Below, one piece after another: positions 7,537 to 17,428 of a stretch of DNA of 61,525 bases (position 1 is the first letter of the stretch; each line of letters starts with the position of its first letter). A program made the position numbers and the translations under genes. The notes beneath the pieces are model-generated. The model ran no database searches. It was not told where the DNA came from and saw nothing but the letters and a program-made list of their open reading frames with translations. Location: assembly GCF_014697105.1 (NCBI RefSeq), contig NZ_JACJRF010000031.1, forward strand, positions 1 to 61,525, read 5' to 3'. This DNA is from Anabaena subtropica FACHB-260. GTDB lineage: Bacteria > Cyanobacteriota > Cyanobacteriia > Cyanobacteriales > Nostocaceae.

Positions 7537-10101
7537 CTAAAGACCTTCACGCAATCCCATTGCAATCTTACTATGTTTCTCAATCTGCCCCATGACTTGT
7601 TTTGCCCGTTGAATGACCACGGCTGGTAAACCCGCTAACCGTCCTGCTTCGATACCATAGGATTTATCAGCGCCGCCTGGTTGGACTTGGTGCAGAAAGA
7701 TAATTTGGTCTGGTAATTCTTTGACTGTGACTTGATAATTAGCCACATTGGGTAACATTCCCGCCAGTTCGTTTAATTCGTGGTAATGGGTAGCAAAAAT
7801 GGTGCGGGAACGAATTTCGGTGGCGAGATATTCTGCTACCGCCCACGCAATAGAAAGACCGTCAAAAGTTGCGGTTCCTCTACCAATTTCATCTAGTAAA
7901 ACTAAGGATCTAGATGTGGCATGATTGAGGATATTTGCTGTCTCATTCATTTCTACCATGAAGGTAGATTGACCAGTGGCTAAATCATCAACTGCACCAA
8001 CACGGGTAAAAATGCGATCGCATACTCCCAACCTAGCAGATTTAGCCGGCACAAAACTACCAATTTGTGCCATTAACTGAATTAATCCCACTTGACGCAG
8101 GTAACAACTTTTACCACTGGCGTTAGGCCCAGTCAGAATAATCAGGTCAGGAAGTGAAATGTTTTCTTCCCCACTCCCCAAATTAGTAGAATTTGGCACA
8201 AAGAAGCCGGCAGGTAAGGACTGTTCTACAACTGGATGACGACCATCCACAATTCCTATTTCGCGCCCATGCACCATTTCCGGACGACAGTAACCTTGAT
8301 GCACCGCCAACTCTGCTAAACCACACAACACATCGGCGGCGGCTACGGCGCGGGAAAGGTTGCGAATTACTTCCGCCTGTTCTCCTACCTTTTCCCGCAA
8401 CGCCACAAATACCTCATATTCTAATTTATGTAAATCATCCCGTGCTGTAAGAATCCTGGCTTCCCGTTCCTTCAGTTCTGGGGTGATGTAACGTTCCTCA
8501 TTCTTCAGGGTTTGTTTGCGGATATAATTAGCGGGTACTTGGTCAGCTTTGGCGCGGGAAATACTGATGTAATAACCGAAGGTTTCGTTAAATCCTACTT
8601 TGAGGAGTGGGATTCCCGTTCTCGCCCTTTCGTCCACTTCTAAATTAGCAATCCATTGGTGGTCTGCTTCTACCGTCGCCTTTCTCTCATCCAATAAAGG
8701 ATTCACCCCAGGACGAATCAAGCCGCCTTCTTTCAGGTGTAGTGGTGGTGTTTCTACTAAGTGAGCTTGTATATTTTGTGCCAATTCCTCTAAAATTGAC
8801 GGTACTTTTTGCAAAGCTTTGAGAAAAGGCGAACGAGTATTAACTACTAAACTCGCTAATTCTGGTAAACGGGAGAGAGAATCAGCTAAAGCAACTAAAT
8901 CTCTAGCATTCGCTGTTCCTGAACTTGCTCGTCCTGTGAGTCTTTCTAAGTCGTAAATTTGCCGTAATAAATGCCGTAAATCTTGACGTAGAGGGGTATT
9001 ATCTACTAGTTCTTGAATGGTGTCTTGGCGTGAGCAAATACCTTTAATATCGAGTAGCGGTTGTAACAACCATCGCCGCAAAGCCCGACTCCCCATTGCC
9101 GTGCTAGTTTTATCTAATGCCCAGAGTAAGGAACCGTGAAAAGTGCCATCACGGACTGTTTGCGTGATTTCTAGATTCCGGCGGGTTTGGTTATCAACTA
9201 TTAAATAATCGGTAATAGTGTAGGTGCGGAGTCTTTGGAGAGTAACGGGGCTAGTTTTTTGGGTATCTTCCACATACTCCAACAACCCCCCAGCAGCACG
9301 GACTGCTAAAGGGAGATTGTCGCAACCCAAACCTTCAAGCGATCGCACCTTAAATTTCTGTAATAATGTACTTCTAGCTTCGGCTTGGGAAAAAGGTAGT
9401 TGCGGCCGCAAACTATAACAAAATGATGGTGGTAAACATTCTGGTAAGTGGGGTGAAGTTTCCCCCGGACGCAGCAGTGTACCCAAATCAGGGGCGTTGG
9501 TAGGAACAAGCACCTCGGACGGTTGCAAGCGCATCAATTCTTGGGTGAGATGTTCTAAATCACTACCCTGAGTTGTGAGAAATTCCCCAGTGGAGATATC
9601 TGCATAAGCTAAACCCCAATGATTACCAGTAATTACTACAGCAGCTAGGTAATTATTGCGTCTGGAACTCAGCATTCCTTCTTCTAGCAAAGTTCCTGGG
9701 GTGAGGATGCGCGTCACCTCCCGACGCACCAAGCCCACCGCTTCAGAAGCATCTTCTACTTGGTCACAAATCACCACAGCGTAGCCCTTTTCCACCAGTT
9801 GGGTAGTGTAGCGTTCCCAAGCATGGTGAGGGACACCAGTCATTGCTACCCGTCCGACTTCACCACCATGTTTACTTGTCAGAACTAATTCCAATTCTCT
9901 AGCTACTGTGACAGCATCTTGAAAAAACGTTTCAAAAAAATCACCTACCCGATACAGCAACAACGCATGAGGATACTTATCTTTAACCTCCACATAGTGC
10001 TGATACATTTTACTCAGCTTAGTCCGGTCTACTAGTTGAGTGTTGGCGTGGGGTGTTGGGGGAGTATTCGGTTGCGTTGGCTGAATGTCAGAAGCGGTCA
10101 T
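7537..10101 (-). CDS. mutS: DNA mismatch repair ATPase MutS
   Basis: An 854-aa MutS1 protein that binds mismatches and small loops and starts repair with MutL. The mismatch-binding domain has the GDFFETF motif (Phe-X-Glu-type contact, near residue 53). The core and clamp follow, then the ATPase with Walker A GPNASGKS at residues 658-665, a Walker B region [11 protein letters not shown] and FATHYHEL. The length is normal and the C-terminus is complete. The stop codon is one base from the CAST end, so the insertion did not damage the gene. The last 20 codons contain the CAST homing target. There is no close operon partner. Confidence 0.97.
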   Translation of the reverse strand: MTASDIQPTQPNTPPTPHANTQLVDRTKLSKMYQHYVEVKDKYPHALLLYRVGDFFETFFQDAVTVARELELVLTSKHGGEVGRVAMTGVPHHAWERYTTQLVEKGYAVVICDQVEDASEAVGLVRREVTRILTPGTLLEEGMLSSRRNNYLAAVVITGNHWGLAYADISTGEFLTTQGSDLEHLTQELMRLQPSEVLVPTNAPDLGTLLRPGETSPHLPECLPPSFCYSLRPQLPFSQAEARSTLLQKFKVRSLEGLGCDNLPLAVRAAGGLLEYVEDTQKTSPVTLQRLRTYTITDYLIVDNQTRRNLEITQTVRDGTFHGSLLWALDKTSTAMGSRALRRWLLQPLLDIKGICSRQDTIQELVDNTPLRQDLRHLLRQIYDLERLTGRASSGTANARDLVALADSLSRLPELASLVVNTRSPFLKALQKVPSILEELAQNIQAHLVETPPLHLKEGGLIRPGVNPLLDERKATVEADHQWIANLEVDERARTGIPLLKVGFNETFGYYISISRAKADQVPANYIRKQTLKNEERYITPELKEREARILTARDDLHKLEYEVFVALREKVGEQAEVIRNLSRAVAAADVLCGLAELAVHQGYCRPEMVHGREIGIVDGRHPVVEQSLPAGFFVPNSTNLGSGEENISLPDLIILTGPNASGKSCYLRQVGLIQLMAQIGSFVPAKSARLGVCDRIFTRVGAVDDLATGQSTFMVEMNETANILNHATSRSLVLLDEIGRGTATFDGLSIAWAVAEYLATEIRSRTIFATHYHELNELAGMLPNVANYQVTVKELPDQIIFLHQVQPGGADKSYGIEAGRLAGLPAVVIQRAKQVMGQIEKHSKIAMGLREGL
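7577..7596 (-). other. Homing protospacer and PAM inside the 3' end of mutS
   Basis: On the minus strand, GTC (7596-7594) precedes ATGGGGCAGATTGAGAA (7593-7577). GTN is the PAM reported for Cas12k systems. From the first protospacer base to the last base before the transposon end (7536) is 58 nt, close to the insertion spacing known for V-K elements (about 50-66 bp). Confidence 0.9.
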
Positions 10102-10191
10102 AGATAGATGCTAGGATTTACGCACAGAAAAGCCACAATATTCGATGATAGCGTGATGTGTTGAGTTGGGGGGCGATCGCGCAAACTTTTT

Positions 10192-10812
10192 TTATGGTTC
10201 CATTATCTCTTGTAAAGTCATGAATAGGCGATCGCAGTACGGTGAAGCTTGGCGGACTTTGCTGACATCCAGCAATTCCAGCAGCTTAGAGGCGTGTTTA
10301 ATTTTCTGATACTCTCCCTTAGTAGTATTACGAGTAGCATCCTTGAGACTAGGCTCTAAGCTATCTTTAGCAATAGTCTCTACATTAGAGTTTGTGGAAA
10401 TAGCATTTTCTTTAAAACCTTTACCATAAAATTTTTTGAGCATTTCCATATCGGCAATCAACCAAGCCTCCATTGCTTGTACCATCAAATGACACTGGCT
10501 GTTATCAACTCCTGATGGTTTATCCCAATTATCCCTAAACTTTAAATGTTGCCAAGGTGACTCTACTTTTACCGATGCTTCTGCATCAACCAACAGTACA
10601 TTAAATGCGTCTGGATGGTCTTGCAAAGCATTCTTGAAGTCCCGAAAAGCATTATTACGAGTCCCACAGATAATAATACTCCATTTGACTTTTTTACTTC
10701 TTGCTAGTTCAACCAATGGCCTGAAAAATTGATTAAACCCTTGCCTAATTAATGCTTTTTGATTTTTACCATCACCACCACCTTCTACATAAATTCGCAC
10801 CTCCTTTACCAT
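10192..10812 (-). CDS. DUF4276 (TOPRIM-like) protein, partner of the adjacent ATPase
   Basis: A 206-aa protein beginning VKEVRIYVEGGGDGKNQK. The early Glu with glycine turn and the later LLVDAEA segment (near residue 125) are the acidic motifs of the TOPRIM-like DUF4276 family. Its start overlaps the end of the ATPase gene by 7 bases, so the two are translationally coupled and probably act together. ATPase/TOPRIM pairs of this sort (OLD, Gabija, PARIS families) often act as phage-defence nucleases. For this pair the function is inference. Confidence 0.75.
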   Translation of the reverse strand: MVKEVRIYVEGGGDGKNQKALIRQGFNQFFRPLVELARSKKVKWSIIICGTRNNAFRDFKNALQDHPDAFNVLLVDAEASVKVESPWQHLKFRDNWDKPSGVDNSQCHLMVQAMEAWLIADMEMLKKFYGKGFKENAISTNSNVETIAKDSLEPSLKDATRNTTKGEYQKIKHASKLLELLDVSKVRQASPYCDRLFMTLQEIMEP

Positions 10813-11999
10813 CGATTTCCCCCAATTTCACCCATCCGCCACAAGTCACCAAGATTATAATTTTCTAACCAATTCTTCAGTTTTTCAGCTTCAAGACTAC
10901 GCAGATGAGAACCTTTATCATCTCGTTCACATACTAATATTGATTCAGGATACTCAGTTAAAGCAGAAACCAAAGCATCAGAGTGAGTTGTGACAATTAA
11001 TTGTGTTCTTTGAGATGCTTCAATCAGCATTTCTGCAATAGTTGGTAAAATATCTGGATGTAAACCGATTTCTGGTTCTTCAAGACAAATTAGTGGTGGT
11101 GGAGTGGGGTCAAGCAGCAAAGCCATTAAAAATAAATAACGGAGTGTACCATCAGATAAACGATTTGCAGGAATTGGTTGAGTAAGTCCCTCTTCTCGAA
11201 TAAATATTTGTACTGTACCACCATATATTCTGACACTGAGTTCTTCTGCTGCTTCATAAAATTTATTCAATTTTTCAATGAGTTTTCTATTACCTATTGT
11301 GTGTTGTAAATTATTTAAGAATAGTCCTAAGTTGCTTCCATCTTCTAGTAAGGGATGTTCAGGTAAATCAGTTTTCTGAGCATTTCTTGGTTCTGAATAT
11401 CGCCCCATTTGCCAATGACGATATAAACTGATATTTGAAAAGCTTTTACTTATGTAAAAAAGTTCTGGATGCACTTCAGGGTCTCTTCTTTGAGATAAAA
11501 TAGACTGTTCCAAACTCAAATTATCTCTATTAATATAGGCTTTTAATCTTTCTCCATTTTTAGTAACATTATTTAATATAGGACGACCACTTTGATAACG
11601 ATAGTAAAAATAGACATCATCTTCAACTGGATATTTTTCTTCATCCTCTACAAGTTCGTCAACTAGCAATAGTCTTTGCCCTGTCGCAGTAAAGCTTAAT
11701 TGATAATGTAAATTCTGAGGTTTTTGTGGGTAGTCTAAAATAACCTCTATTGTAGCTATTAGATTTTTATCACTACCTTTCCAAAGAAACTCATTCACTC
11801 CCCCACCTTGACGAAATGGAACAAGTAAATCTGTAGGTGTCGCTTTTAAAATACCGATGGCTTCAATTAAATTAGACTTACCAGATGTATTTGGGCCTAT
11901 TAATACATTGAGTGGTTGTAATTCGATTTCTTCGCCTTCACTTCCATAAGAAAGAAAATTTCTTGACCTAATTTTATGGATGAATCTTTTGCCTTCCAT
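10806..11999 (-). CDS. RecF/AAA_21-like ATPase, likely defence-pair component
   Basis: A 397-aa ABC-type ATPase of the AAA_21 (SMC/RecF-like) class. Walker A is GPNTSGKSN near residues 35-43. The C-terminal half has the signature-like RLSDGTLRYL, Walker B LICLEEPEIGLHPD and the switch His in VTTHSDALV. No coiled coil long enough for a true SMC is visible. It overlaps the downstream DUF4276 gene. The coding DNA is visibly AT-rich compared with mutS, which may reflect transfer. It resembles ATPases of two-gene anti-phage systems; no experiment is implied by the sequence. Confidence 0.8.
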   Translation of the reverse strand: MEGKRFIHKIRSRNFLSYGSEGEEIELQPLNVLIGPNTSGKSNLIEAIGILKATPTDLLVPFRQGGGVNEFLWKGSDKNLIATIEVILDYPQKPQNLHYQLSFTATGQRLLLVDELVEDEEKYPVEDDVYFYYRYQSGRPILNNVTKNGERLKAYINRDNLSLEQSILSQRRDPEVHPELFYISKSFSNISLYRHWQMGRYSEPRNAQKTDLPEHPLLEDGSNLGLFLNNLQHTIGNRKLIEKLNKFYEAAEELSVRIYGGTVQIFIREEGLTQPIPANRLSDGTLRYLFLMALLLDPTPPPLICLEEPEIGLHPDILPTIAEMLIEASQRTQLIVTTHSDALVSALTEYPESILVCERDDKGSHLRSLEAEKLKNWLENYNLGDLWRMGEIGGNRW

Positions 12000-12469
12000 T
12001 TACGTATCCTATTCGGCTCATCATCTCTAAGCTTACTACGGAAATTGTTAAGCCTAAACGCAACCTTAACGCCAAGCAGTCACTTAAAGCTTCCCTTAAT
12101 GTAGCGTTTATCAGTATATATTCCTGCGGCGAGCTATGCCTACGCTCTAATTGTGCAAAAAATCACGCAAAGGCATTACCTGGTTCAACGTTATAATTTA
12201 TTAACTGGATAAAGCCAAGAGACTCTAGGTTACTTGTTTATTGCTGTAACCCAACTAAATCTATTCGGGGATAATCTGTAATTACTACTACTTTAAAAAA
12301 CCAAAGTCATTTATTACTATACTTAGTTGCATTGCTGGTCTTGTTCTAATACATTTATCTCGTTAGAGTACCCAGCCAAACAATTTAAATAACTATGGCA
12401 TGAGTGTTTTTAATAAGGACTTTAGTGCTTAGAAAAATTAGGACTAAAGTCCTTACTACGAACTGATGT
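12000..12469. other. Gene-free stretch with a dispersed-repeat fragment and a 13-bp inverted repeat
   Basis: I see no gene here. Positions about 12125-12150 carry a GC-rich fragment (GCGGCGAGCTATGCCTACGC) of the dispersed palindromic repeat family seen elsewhere in the window. The arms TAAGGACTTTAGT (12414-12426) and ACTAAAGTCCTTA (12443-12455) form a perfect 13-bp inverted repeat just downstream of the phosphatase gene. It may act as its terminator, but a T-run is weak. Confidence 0.6.
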
Positions 12470-14071
12470 TTATGCTTCTGGTGGTAAATCTACGCTGTAA
12501 ACTGTATCTCCTACTAAGTTACGTAGTGATACAGTCATTACTTTTGAGACAGCATCAATTTTGACTGCGCCGAAGAATTGCAAACCTGCGCTGGGAGGGC
12601 GATTTGCTCTTGTACCTGGGGGTAGGCTTTGAAAAATTAATTGGGGGCCAAAGGTGTTTTCTAATTGGTTGGGGCCGAATGTACCAGAGTTGAGAGGCCC
12701 GGCGACAAACTCCCAGAAAGGCTTAAAGTCTTGAAACTGGGCTTTGTTGGGGTCGTAATAGTGGGCAGCTGCGTAATGAACATCAGCCGTTAACCAGACA
12801 ACATTCTTGATATTTCTATTTTTGATAAATCTTAGTAAATCTGCAATTTCTAATTCCCTTCCTAAAGGTACGCCGTTGTCTGCGTTAGCCCAAGCTTCAA
12901 AATCAGTGCTACCATCTCTAACTATCAATCCCAAAGGCATATCACTAGCGATGATTTTCCATGTGGCTTTTGATGTGAGCAATTGTCTTTTTAGCCATTG
13001 TATCTGTGTGACACCAAGCATTTGTGTATCTTTGCTGGCTGTTGGCTGACGGTTGGGGGTGTTTCGACCCCGGTAGGTGCGCTCATCTAGCATGAAAATG
13101 TCTAGTGATGGGCCGTAGTTAAAGGAGCGATAAATTCTGGCTTGGTCTGTATTATTGGTTGCATAGTCAATAGGCAGATATTCCAAAAAGGCTTGTCTTC
13201 CCCTTTGCGCCAATAAGTTAACATCCTTGACTTGATAGCGGTTATCGTTGAGAATTTCGCCAGGATACCAGTTATTTGTGACTTCGTGGTCGTCCCACTG
13301 TGCCAACATGGGAACTTCAGCGTTAAAACGCTTAACATTTTCATCTAGCAAGTTGTAGATGTAGTTACCACGAAATTCTTTGAGTGTTTCGGCTACTTTT
13401 GATTTCTCTTCTGTGGTGATGTTGCGCCAAATTGTGCCGTCGTCTAATCTGACTTGTGCTTGAATTGGGCCATCAGCATAAATATTATCGCCGGAATGGA
13501 TGAAAAAGTCTGGTTGGAGTTGGCGCATGGTTTCATAAATTTTCATTCCACCAAAATCGGGATTAATACCCCAACCTTGACCGGCTGTATCACCACCCCA
13601 AACAAAGAATATGTCTCGTCCAGATATGGGGGGTGTGCGGAAAGTACCATCAACAGGAGCGCTGTAGGTGTTTTGATTATCTAAATCTTGGAAAAGCACC
13701 CGATAAAATATTTGTTGGTTTGGGGGGAGGTTTCTGAGATTAAGTCTGGCGGTGAAGTCGCTATTATCTAAGGCGTTAGGGCCTAACACCCGTTGCACGT
13801 TACTAAAAGTTTCGCTAGTGGAATATTCTACGATCATTTTGGCAGGGCGATCGCTCCGGCTCCAAATCACCACACTATTATTTGTGATATCTCCAGTGGC
13901 TACGCCATAAGGTATAGCAGGACGCATTCTATCAGATGTGATAATTGCAGGCGCTTGAGCAAAAACTTGTGATTTTGATACTAGATTTGTAGTGACAATA
14001 CCACCTGCTGTCATCGCTGAACGTAGCAAAAACTGGCGACGATTTAGCTTTAATTGATGATTTGGTTCCAT
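12470..14071 (-). CDS. phoD: PhoD-like alkaline phosphatase, TAT-exported
   Basis: A 533-aa secreted phosphodiesterase/alkaline phosphatase that would release phosphate from organic esters in the periplasm. The N-terminus has a twin-arginine signal (NRRQFLLRS, Arg 11-12, then a hydrophobic stretch and a VFA-QA-like cleavage region). The N-terminal Ig-like PhoD_N domain is followed by the metallophosphatase core with GGDTAGQG, HSGDNIYADGP, QWDDHEVTNNW, MLDERTYRG and WLTADVHYAAAH, all PhoD metal-site motifs. I choose the ATG at 14071; the frame extends five codons to a TTG. No Pho box could be defined with confidence. Confidence 0.92.
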   Translation of the reverse strand: MEPNHQLKLNRRQFLLRSAMTAGGIVTTNLVSKSQVFAQAPAIITSDRMRPAIPYGVATGDITNNSVVIWSRSDRPAKMIVEYSTSETFSNVQRVLGPNALDNSDFTARLNLRNLPPNQQIFYRVLFQDLDNQNTYSAPVDGTFRTPPISGRDIFFVWGGDTAGQGWGINPDFGGMKIYETMRQLQPDFFIHSGDNIYADGPIQAQVRLDDGTIWRNITTEEKSKVAETLKEFRGNYIYNLLDENVKRFNAEVPMLAQWDDHEVTNNWYPGEILNDNRYQVKDVNLLAQRGRQAFLEYLPIDYATNNTDQARIYRSFNYGPSLDIFMLDERTYRGRNTPNRQPTASKDTQMLGVTQIQWLKRQLLTSKATWKIIASDMPLGLIVRDGSTDFEAWANADNGVPLGRELEIADLLRFIKNRNIKNVVWLTADVHYAAAHYYDPNKAQFQDFKPFWEFVAGPLNSGTFGPNQLENTFGPQLIFQSLPPGTRANRPPSAGLQFFGAVKIDAVSKVMTVSLRNLVGDTVYSVDLPPEA

Positions 14072-14396
14072 ATTAATTAATGGCAAGCTGAAGCCAAAGG
14101 ATTACAGCATCAGTGTTTACCATAGCTAGTTATGACTAAAAGTAAAGGTGGAGTTATCTAAGGGTTAATATATATTTCTTGATAAATATTTTGGTACTAG
14201 TTCCGTTGCTTCTCGCCAAAATATGTTAAGCAATCATATTACTTAATATAAAACAATTTATCTGTTATTTTTACCTCTAATTAAAGTCTACTTAAACATA
14301 ATAACCACTAATAAGGAAATAATTAGGCAGGATTCAGCTGATAACTAACCCTTGCAGTTTGCATTGCTGACAAAGATTTACTGGGAGAAAACAGAT
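14072..14396. other. AT-rich divergent intergenic region
   Basis: This stretch separates the divergent phosphatase and PEP-CTERM genes and must contain both promoters. It is strongly AT-rich. I see no tRNA, repeat array or open frame with coding character. A GGGAGAA Shine-Dalgarno precedes the right-hand start at 14397. Confidence 0.5.
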
Positions 14397-14948
14397 ATGA
14401 AATTATTTCCACAATTAGCACTTACTACTGCCATCTTGACGATAGGTTTTGCTACTGTAGGTACACAAATTACCTCTGCGGCAATTGTCAACTACTCTTT
14501 TAGTGTGGATAGTTCTACCAAGAAAGGGGAAGGCTTTTTTAGTTTTGATGACTCAATTTTTAGTAATGACAGTATTCCAGAAACTTTAGTACAGTCACTC
14601 TATTTCCAATTTGATGGTGACTCTACCGTTTACACAGAAAAAGATGATTTAGCCTACCCTTTCTTCCCTGTTGTTTTTTCAACTACATTTTTAACAGGAA
14701 AGCCAACTGTGGGATTAAGCTATTCGTTTTTAGATAAAACTAATCTCTCTGAACCCATAGTTTATGAAATCGTTGGTGATAATTTTACAATCCTTTCTGG
14801 AAGTTTTGCCAATACAGAAATTGACTTTGGTGGTGTAAATTATTCCCAAATACCTGAGCCTGCAACCTTGGGTGGTAGTCTGTTAACTTTTGGTCTTGGT
14901 TTGATGTTGAAAAAAAAGTCAACATCAATGAAAAAATCTAAAATTTAA
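14397..14948 (+). CDS. PEP-CTERM sorting domain protein
   Basis: A 183-aa secreted protein. Residues 1-29 form a signal peptide ending near TSAAI. The middle is a Ser/Thr/Asp-rich beta-type domain I cannot assign. The C-terminus has the sorting signal IPEPATLGG, a hydrophobic stretch (LLTFGLGLML) and a basic tail, recognised by exosortase-type systems. The start is the ATG at 14397 behind GGGAGAA; the frame extends upstream to a TTG that lacks such a site. A convergent inverted repeat follows. Confidence 0.85.
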   Translation: MKLFPQLALTTAILTIGFATVGTQITSAAIVNYSFSVDSSTKKGEGFFSFDDSIFSNDSIPETLVQSLYFQFDGDSTVYTEKDDLAYPFFPVVFSTTFLTGKPTVGLSYSFLDKTNLSEPIVYEIVGDNFTILSGSFANTEIDFGGVNYSQIPEPATLGGSLLTFGLGLMLKKKSTSMKKSKI

Positions 14949-14970
14949 GGACAAGATATTTGTTCTATTT

Positions 14971-15005
14971 GGTAATTGGTAATTGTTTTTACCATACCAA
15001 TTACC
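14971..15005. terminator. Inverted repeat between convergent genes
   Basis: GGTAATTGG (14971-14979) and CCAATTACC (14997-15005) pair perfectly over 9 bp between the converging PEP-CTERM and AI-2E permease genes. Function as a two-way terminator is inference. Confidence 0.45.
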
Positions 15006-15044
15006 ACTTGCCATAAAAACTATTATTGTCCAACAAACATAATA

Positions 15045-16166
15045 TTATTCTTGATTAGTTAATACTTCTATTGAAGAAACATCAATACCAATTTCTATAT
15101 TTGTAGGTTCTGAATCAATATCCTTTATTTGATTTAATTCTCCATCCCGCCAACTATCAGCTATATCCTTAATAAAACTAGCGGTAGGAATAGCAATTAA
15201 TAAGCCTAAAACACCTCCCAATTTAGCCCCCAACAATAGAGAAATTACTACCCAAACGGGATTTAAGCCAGTTAAATTACCCAAAATCCGTGGTGCAATA
15301 AAATTAGAATTTACTTGGTCGATAGCAACAGCTACGCCTAAAACTTCTACCCCTAACCAAAAGTTTTGTAATGCCACCAATAGACTAACTATGGCGATAC
15401 CGATTCCTGTCCCAAAGGGGAAGAGGGAAAATAAACCAATTCCCAGACCAAAAAGTAAAGCTAAAGGAACTCGCAATGCTACAAATGCCAGTGTAATAGT
15501 TAATCCTAGTACAGCCCCTAGAGTGGCTTGACCGATAAAATAATTGTGAAAGTCCTCACGGAGTATTTGCCGCACTCTAGAACCAATATGGCTAGGAAAC
15601 CATTGATAAAGACCATCCCATAAGCGATCGCCATTTAGTACCATATAGATAGTCAACACCACCGTCAGCAATACGTTAACCACAACACCAATGGTATCAA
15701 AGGCGAAACCCAGGATTTTCCCAGTTACAGACTGTAATTGACTAGATACCTTTTCTAAAACTTGAGTAACTAGACCACTTAAATTTACAGGTAACTGCTG
15801 GGTAGCTGCCCATTTTTGGAACGCGTCAATTTGTTGACCCCCAGAATCAATCCAATAGGGCAGAATATTAACCAGTTCATTAAGCTGTTCTATGACTAGG
15901 GGTACTAAAGTCACACCCAATCCGACTAAAATCACCACAGCCAAGAGTAATACACTGCCAATAGCTAAGTTACGTTTTACCTCCTGTTTTTGGAAAAACC
16001 GAATTGGGTAGTCCAAAACAAAAGCCAACAGAACAGCAGCCGCAAAAATATTCACCAAAGGTTGAAAATACTGCACAACCTGAAGCAGCAGCCAACCGTT
16101 GAGAATGGCTACTGGAAAAGCCAAACCGACAGTTAACCATCTAGGCAATTTATTTACTGACTCCAT
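15045..16166 (-). CDS. AI-2E family permease (PerM-like)
   Basis: A 373-aa inner-membrane protein with about seven or eight hydrophobic segments: two near residues 15-55, one near 75-100, one near 165-185, and a block between 220 and 335 with the conserved PFGTGIG and LGGVLGLLIAIP motifs of the AI-2E/YdbE family. Members export or import varied small molecules or sodium; the substrate here is unknown. I start at the ATG at 16166, with GGAG nine bases before it. A GTG five codons upstream is the alternative. Confidence 0.88.
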   Translation of the reverse strand: MESVNKLPRWLTVGLAFPVAILNGWLLLQVVQYFQPLVNIFAAAVLLAFVLDYPIRFFQKQEVKRNLAIGSVLLLAVVILVGLGVTLVPLVIEQLNELVNILPYWIDSGGQQIDAFQKWAATQQLPVNLSGLVTQVLEKVSSQLQSVTGKILGFAFDTIGVVVNVLLTVVLTIYMVLNGDRLWDGLYQWFPSHIGSRVRQILREDFHNYFIGQATLGAVLGLTITLAFVALRVPLALLFGLGIGLFSLFPFGTGIGIAIVSLLVALQNFWLGVEVLGVAVAIDQVNSNFIAPRILGNLTGLNPVWVVISLLLGAKLGGVLGLLIAIPTASFIKDIADSWRDGELNQIKDIDSEPTNIEIGIDVSSIEVLTNQE

Positions 16167-16272
16167 GAGTGGTAACTCCACACGAGGGAACTAATTAATT
16201 CAAAATTCAAAATTTAAAGAACTTTTGGGTAATGGAAATGGAGAGGTGGATGAAAAAAAGAAGAACTGTTGA

Positions 16273-16716
16273 CTATTGACTATTGACGAGATCCTTTTCG
16301 ATAAACTCTAATAAAATTTGCTGTGGTATCGCGCCCAGAGGTTTCTCTCCCCCCGCGTTTGCTGAATAAAAGTTACCTTGACGAATATCGTCTGGTGTTA
16401 ATAAGCCCATATCCCAACCTTCATTTAACACCAGTTGATTAAATTCTACTAATAACGGCGCATGGAACACATGACGCACAACTACATTGTCGGCATAACA
16501 ACCAAATTTAAAAAAATGTGGGAGAACATAGCCAATTTCTTCTAAAATTTCTCGCTGTACTGCTATATCTGGTGTTTCGCCGGGTTCAATGTGACCACCA
16601 AACAGCGCCCAATGAGCAGGATAAGGAATATTGGGGATATCATCCCGCAGTTGCATGAGAAACTTATTATCTTGGTAAAGAATAGCGATCGCTACTTGTA
16701 TTGGTTGCTTACTCAT
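16273..16716 (-). CDS. NUDIX hydrolase
   Basis: A 147-aa protein with a complete Nudix box starting GHIEPGET near residue 41 and ending REILEEIGY, including the REXXEE metal-binding helix. Such enzymes hydrolyse nucleoside diphosphates linked to another moiety; substrate cannot be told from the sequence. The intergenic DNA downstream (16255-16290) has short TTGACTA-type heptamer repeats. Confidence 0.92.
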   Translation of the reverse strand: MSKQPIQVAIAILYQDNKFLMQLRDDIPNIPYPAHWALFGGHIEPGETPDIAVQREILEEIGYVLPHFFKFGCYADNVVVRHVFHAPLLVEFNQLVLNEGWDMGLLTPDDIRQGNFYSANAGGEKPLGAIPQQILLEFIEKDLVNSQ

Positions 16717-16747
16717 AAAATTATCGTGGAAGTTTCTGTCACCAGTA

Positions 16748-17125
16748 TTACTCCTCTTCTAGATAAACTTCTCCCAACTCTTCACCAGCTATAGGAATGC
16801 TTTTGTAGCGAACTTTACCTTTTACAACTACTGACTCTCCCTCTTTGAGATTATTTTGCTTAGTCACCACCCAGATTGTGCCAGTAGAATCATTAATTTT
16901 ATATGCCCGTCGCTGTAATAGGGGAACTTGTTTTTCTACTTTACCTTGGACGTAAACGGTAACTTGTTTATCTTGTATTGGTTTAATTTCCCGAATCGGT
17001 GTGATATTACGGACAAAGCTAATATTAACGTCCTGTAAACCAGACATATTCAGGGTATCGCAACCCCATAACCCCACAATTAATAAAAACATCAATCCCA
17101 GACCATGAAATTTTCGGCATTTCAT
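16748..17125 (-). CDS. Small predicted lipoprotein with OB-fold-like domain
   Basis: About 125 aa. The N-terminus MKCRKFHGLG is followed by a hydrophobic helix ending in LWGC, a lipobox-like site. The rest contains a beta-rich OB-type domain (VTVYVQGKVEKQVP to GKVRYKS) and an acidic tail. I start at ATG 17125; the frame reaches an upstream ATG, but those nine codons lie in a TGACTATTGAC intergenic repeat. No specific function is recognised. Confidence 0.75.
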   Translation of the reverse strand: MKCRKFHGLGLMFLLIVGLWGCDTLNMSGLQDVNISFVRNITPIREIKPIQDKQVTVYVQGKVEKQVPLLQRRAYKINDSTGTIWVVTKQNNLKEGESVVVKGKVRYKSIPIAGEELGEVYLEEE

Positions 17126-17180
17126 AAAAGTTACCAATTTGTCAATAGTCATTATTCATTAGTTCTCTTCTCCCCCTGCT

Positions 17181-17267
17181 ACGCCACTTGCTCCACTTGG
17201 GGAGACCCCTTCTCTACGAGAGGCTTCCGCCAACGCGTAGCGTCTCGTAGAGAAGACCGCAGTGGCT
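17181..17267. repeat. MITE-like palindromic element nested in another dispersed repeat
   Basis: Termini GCCACT (17183-17188) and AGTGGC (17261-17266) are inverted. An inner pair TTCTCTACGAGA (17210-17221) and TCTCGTAGAGAA (17243-17254) forms a 12-bp stem with a GC-rich loop. CCCCTGCT occurs directly on both sides (17173-17180 and 17268-17275), as a target duplication would. The flanks join into the CCCCCTGCTCCCTGCTC-type module seen intact near 25480-25510. Confidence 0.65.
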
Positions 17268-17428
17268 CCCCTGCTCTCCTGCTTCTTCTCCTCCCCTATA
17301 TGAGAAGATAAAACATATAGTCTAGTGGTAGAAACGACGCTACGGCATCAGATGGCAAGGCCAGCCATCATAATAATTACTGCGGACAACTGAAATTTGC
17401 GCTGAAGGCGAATCTTCTGGGAATTCTC

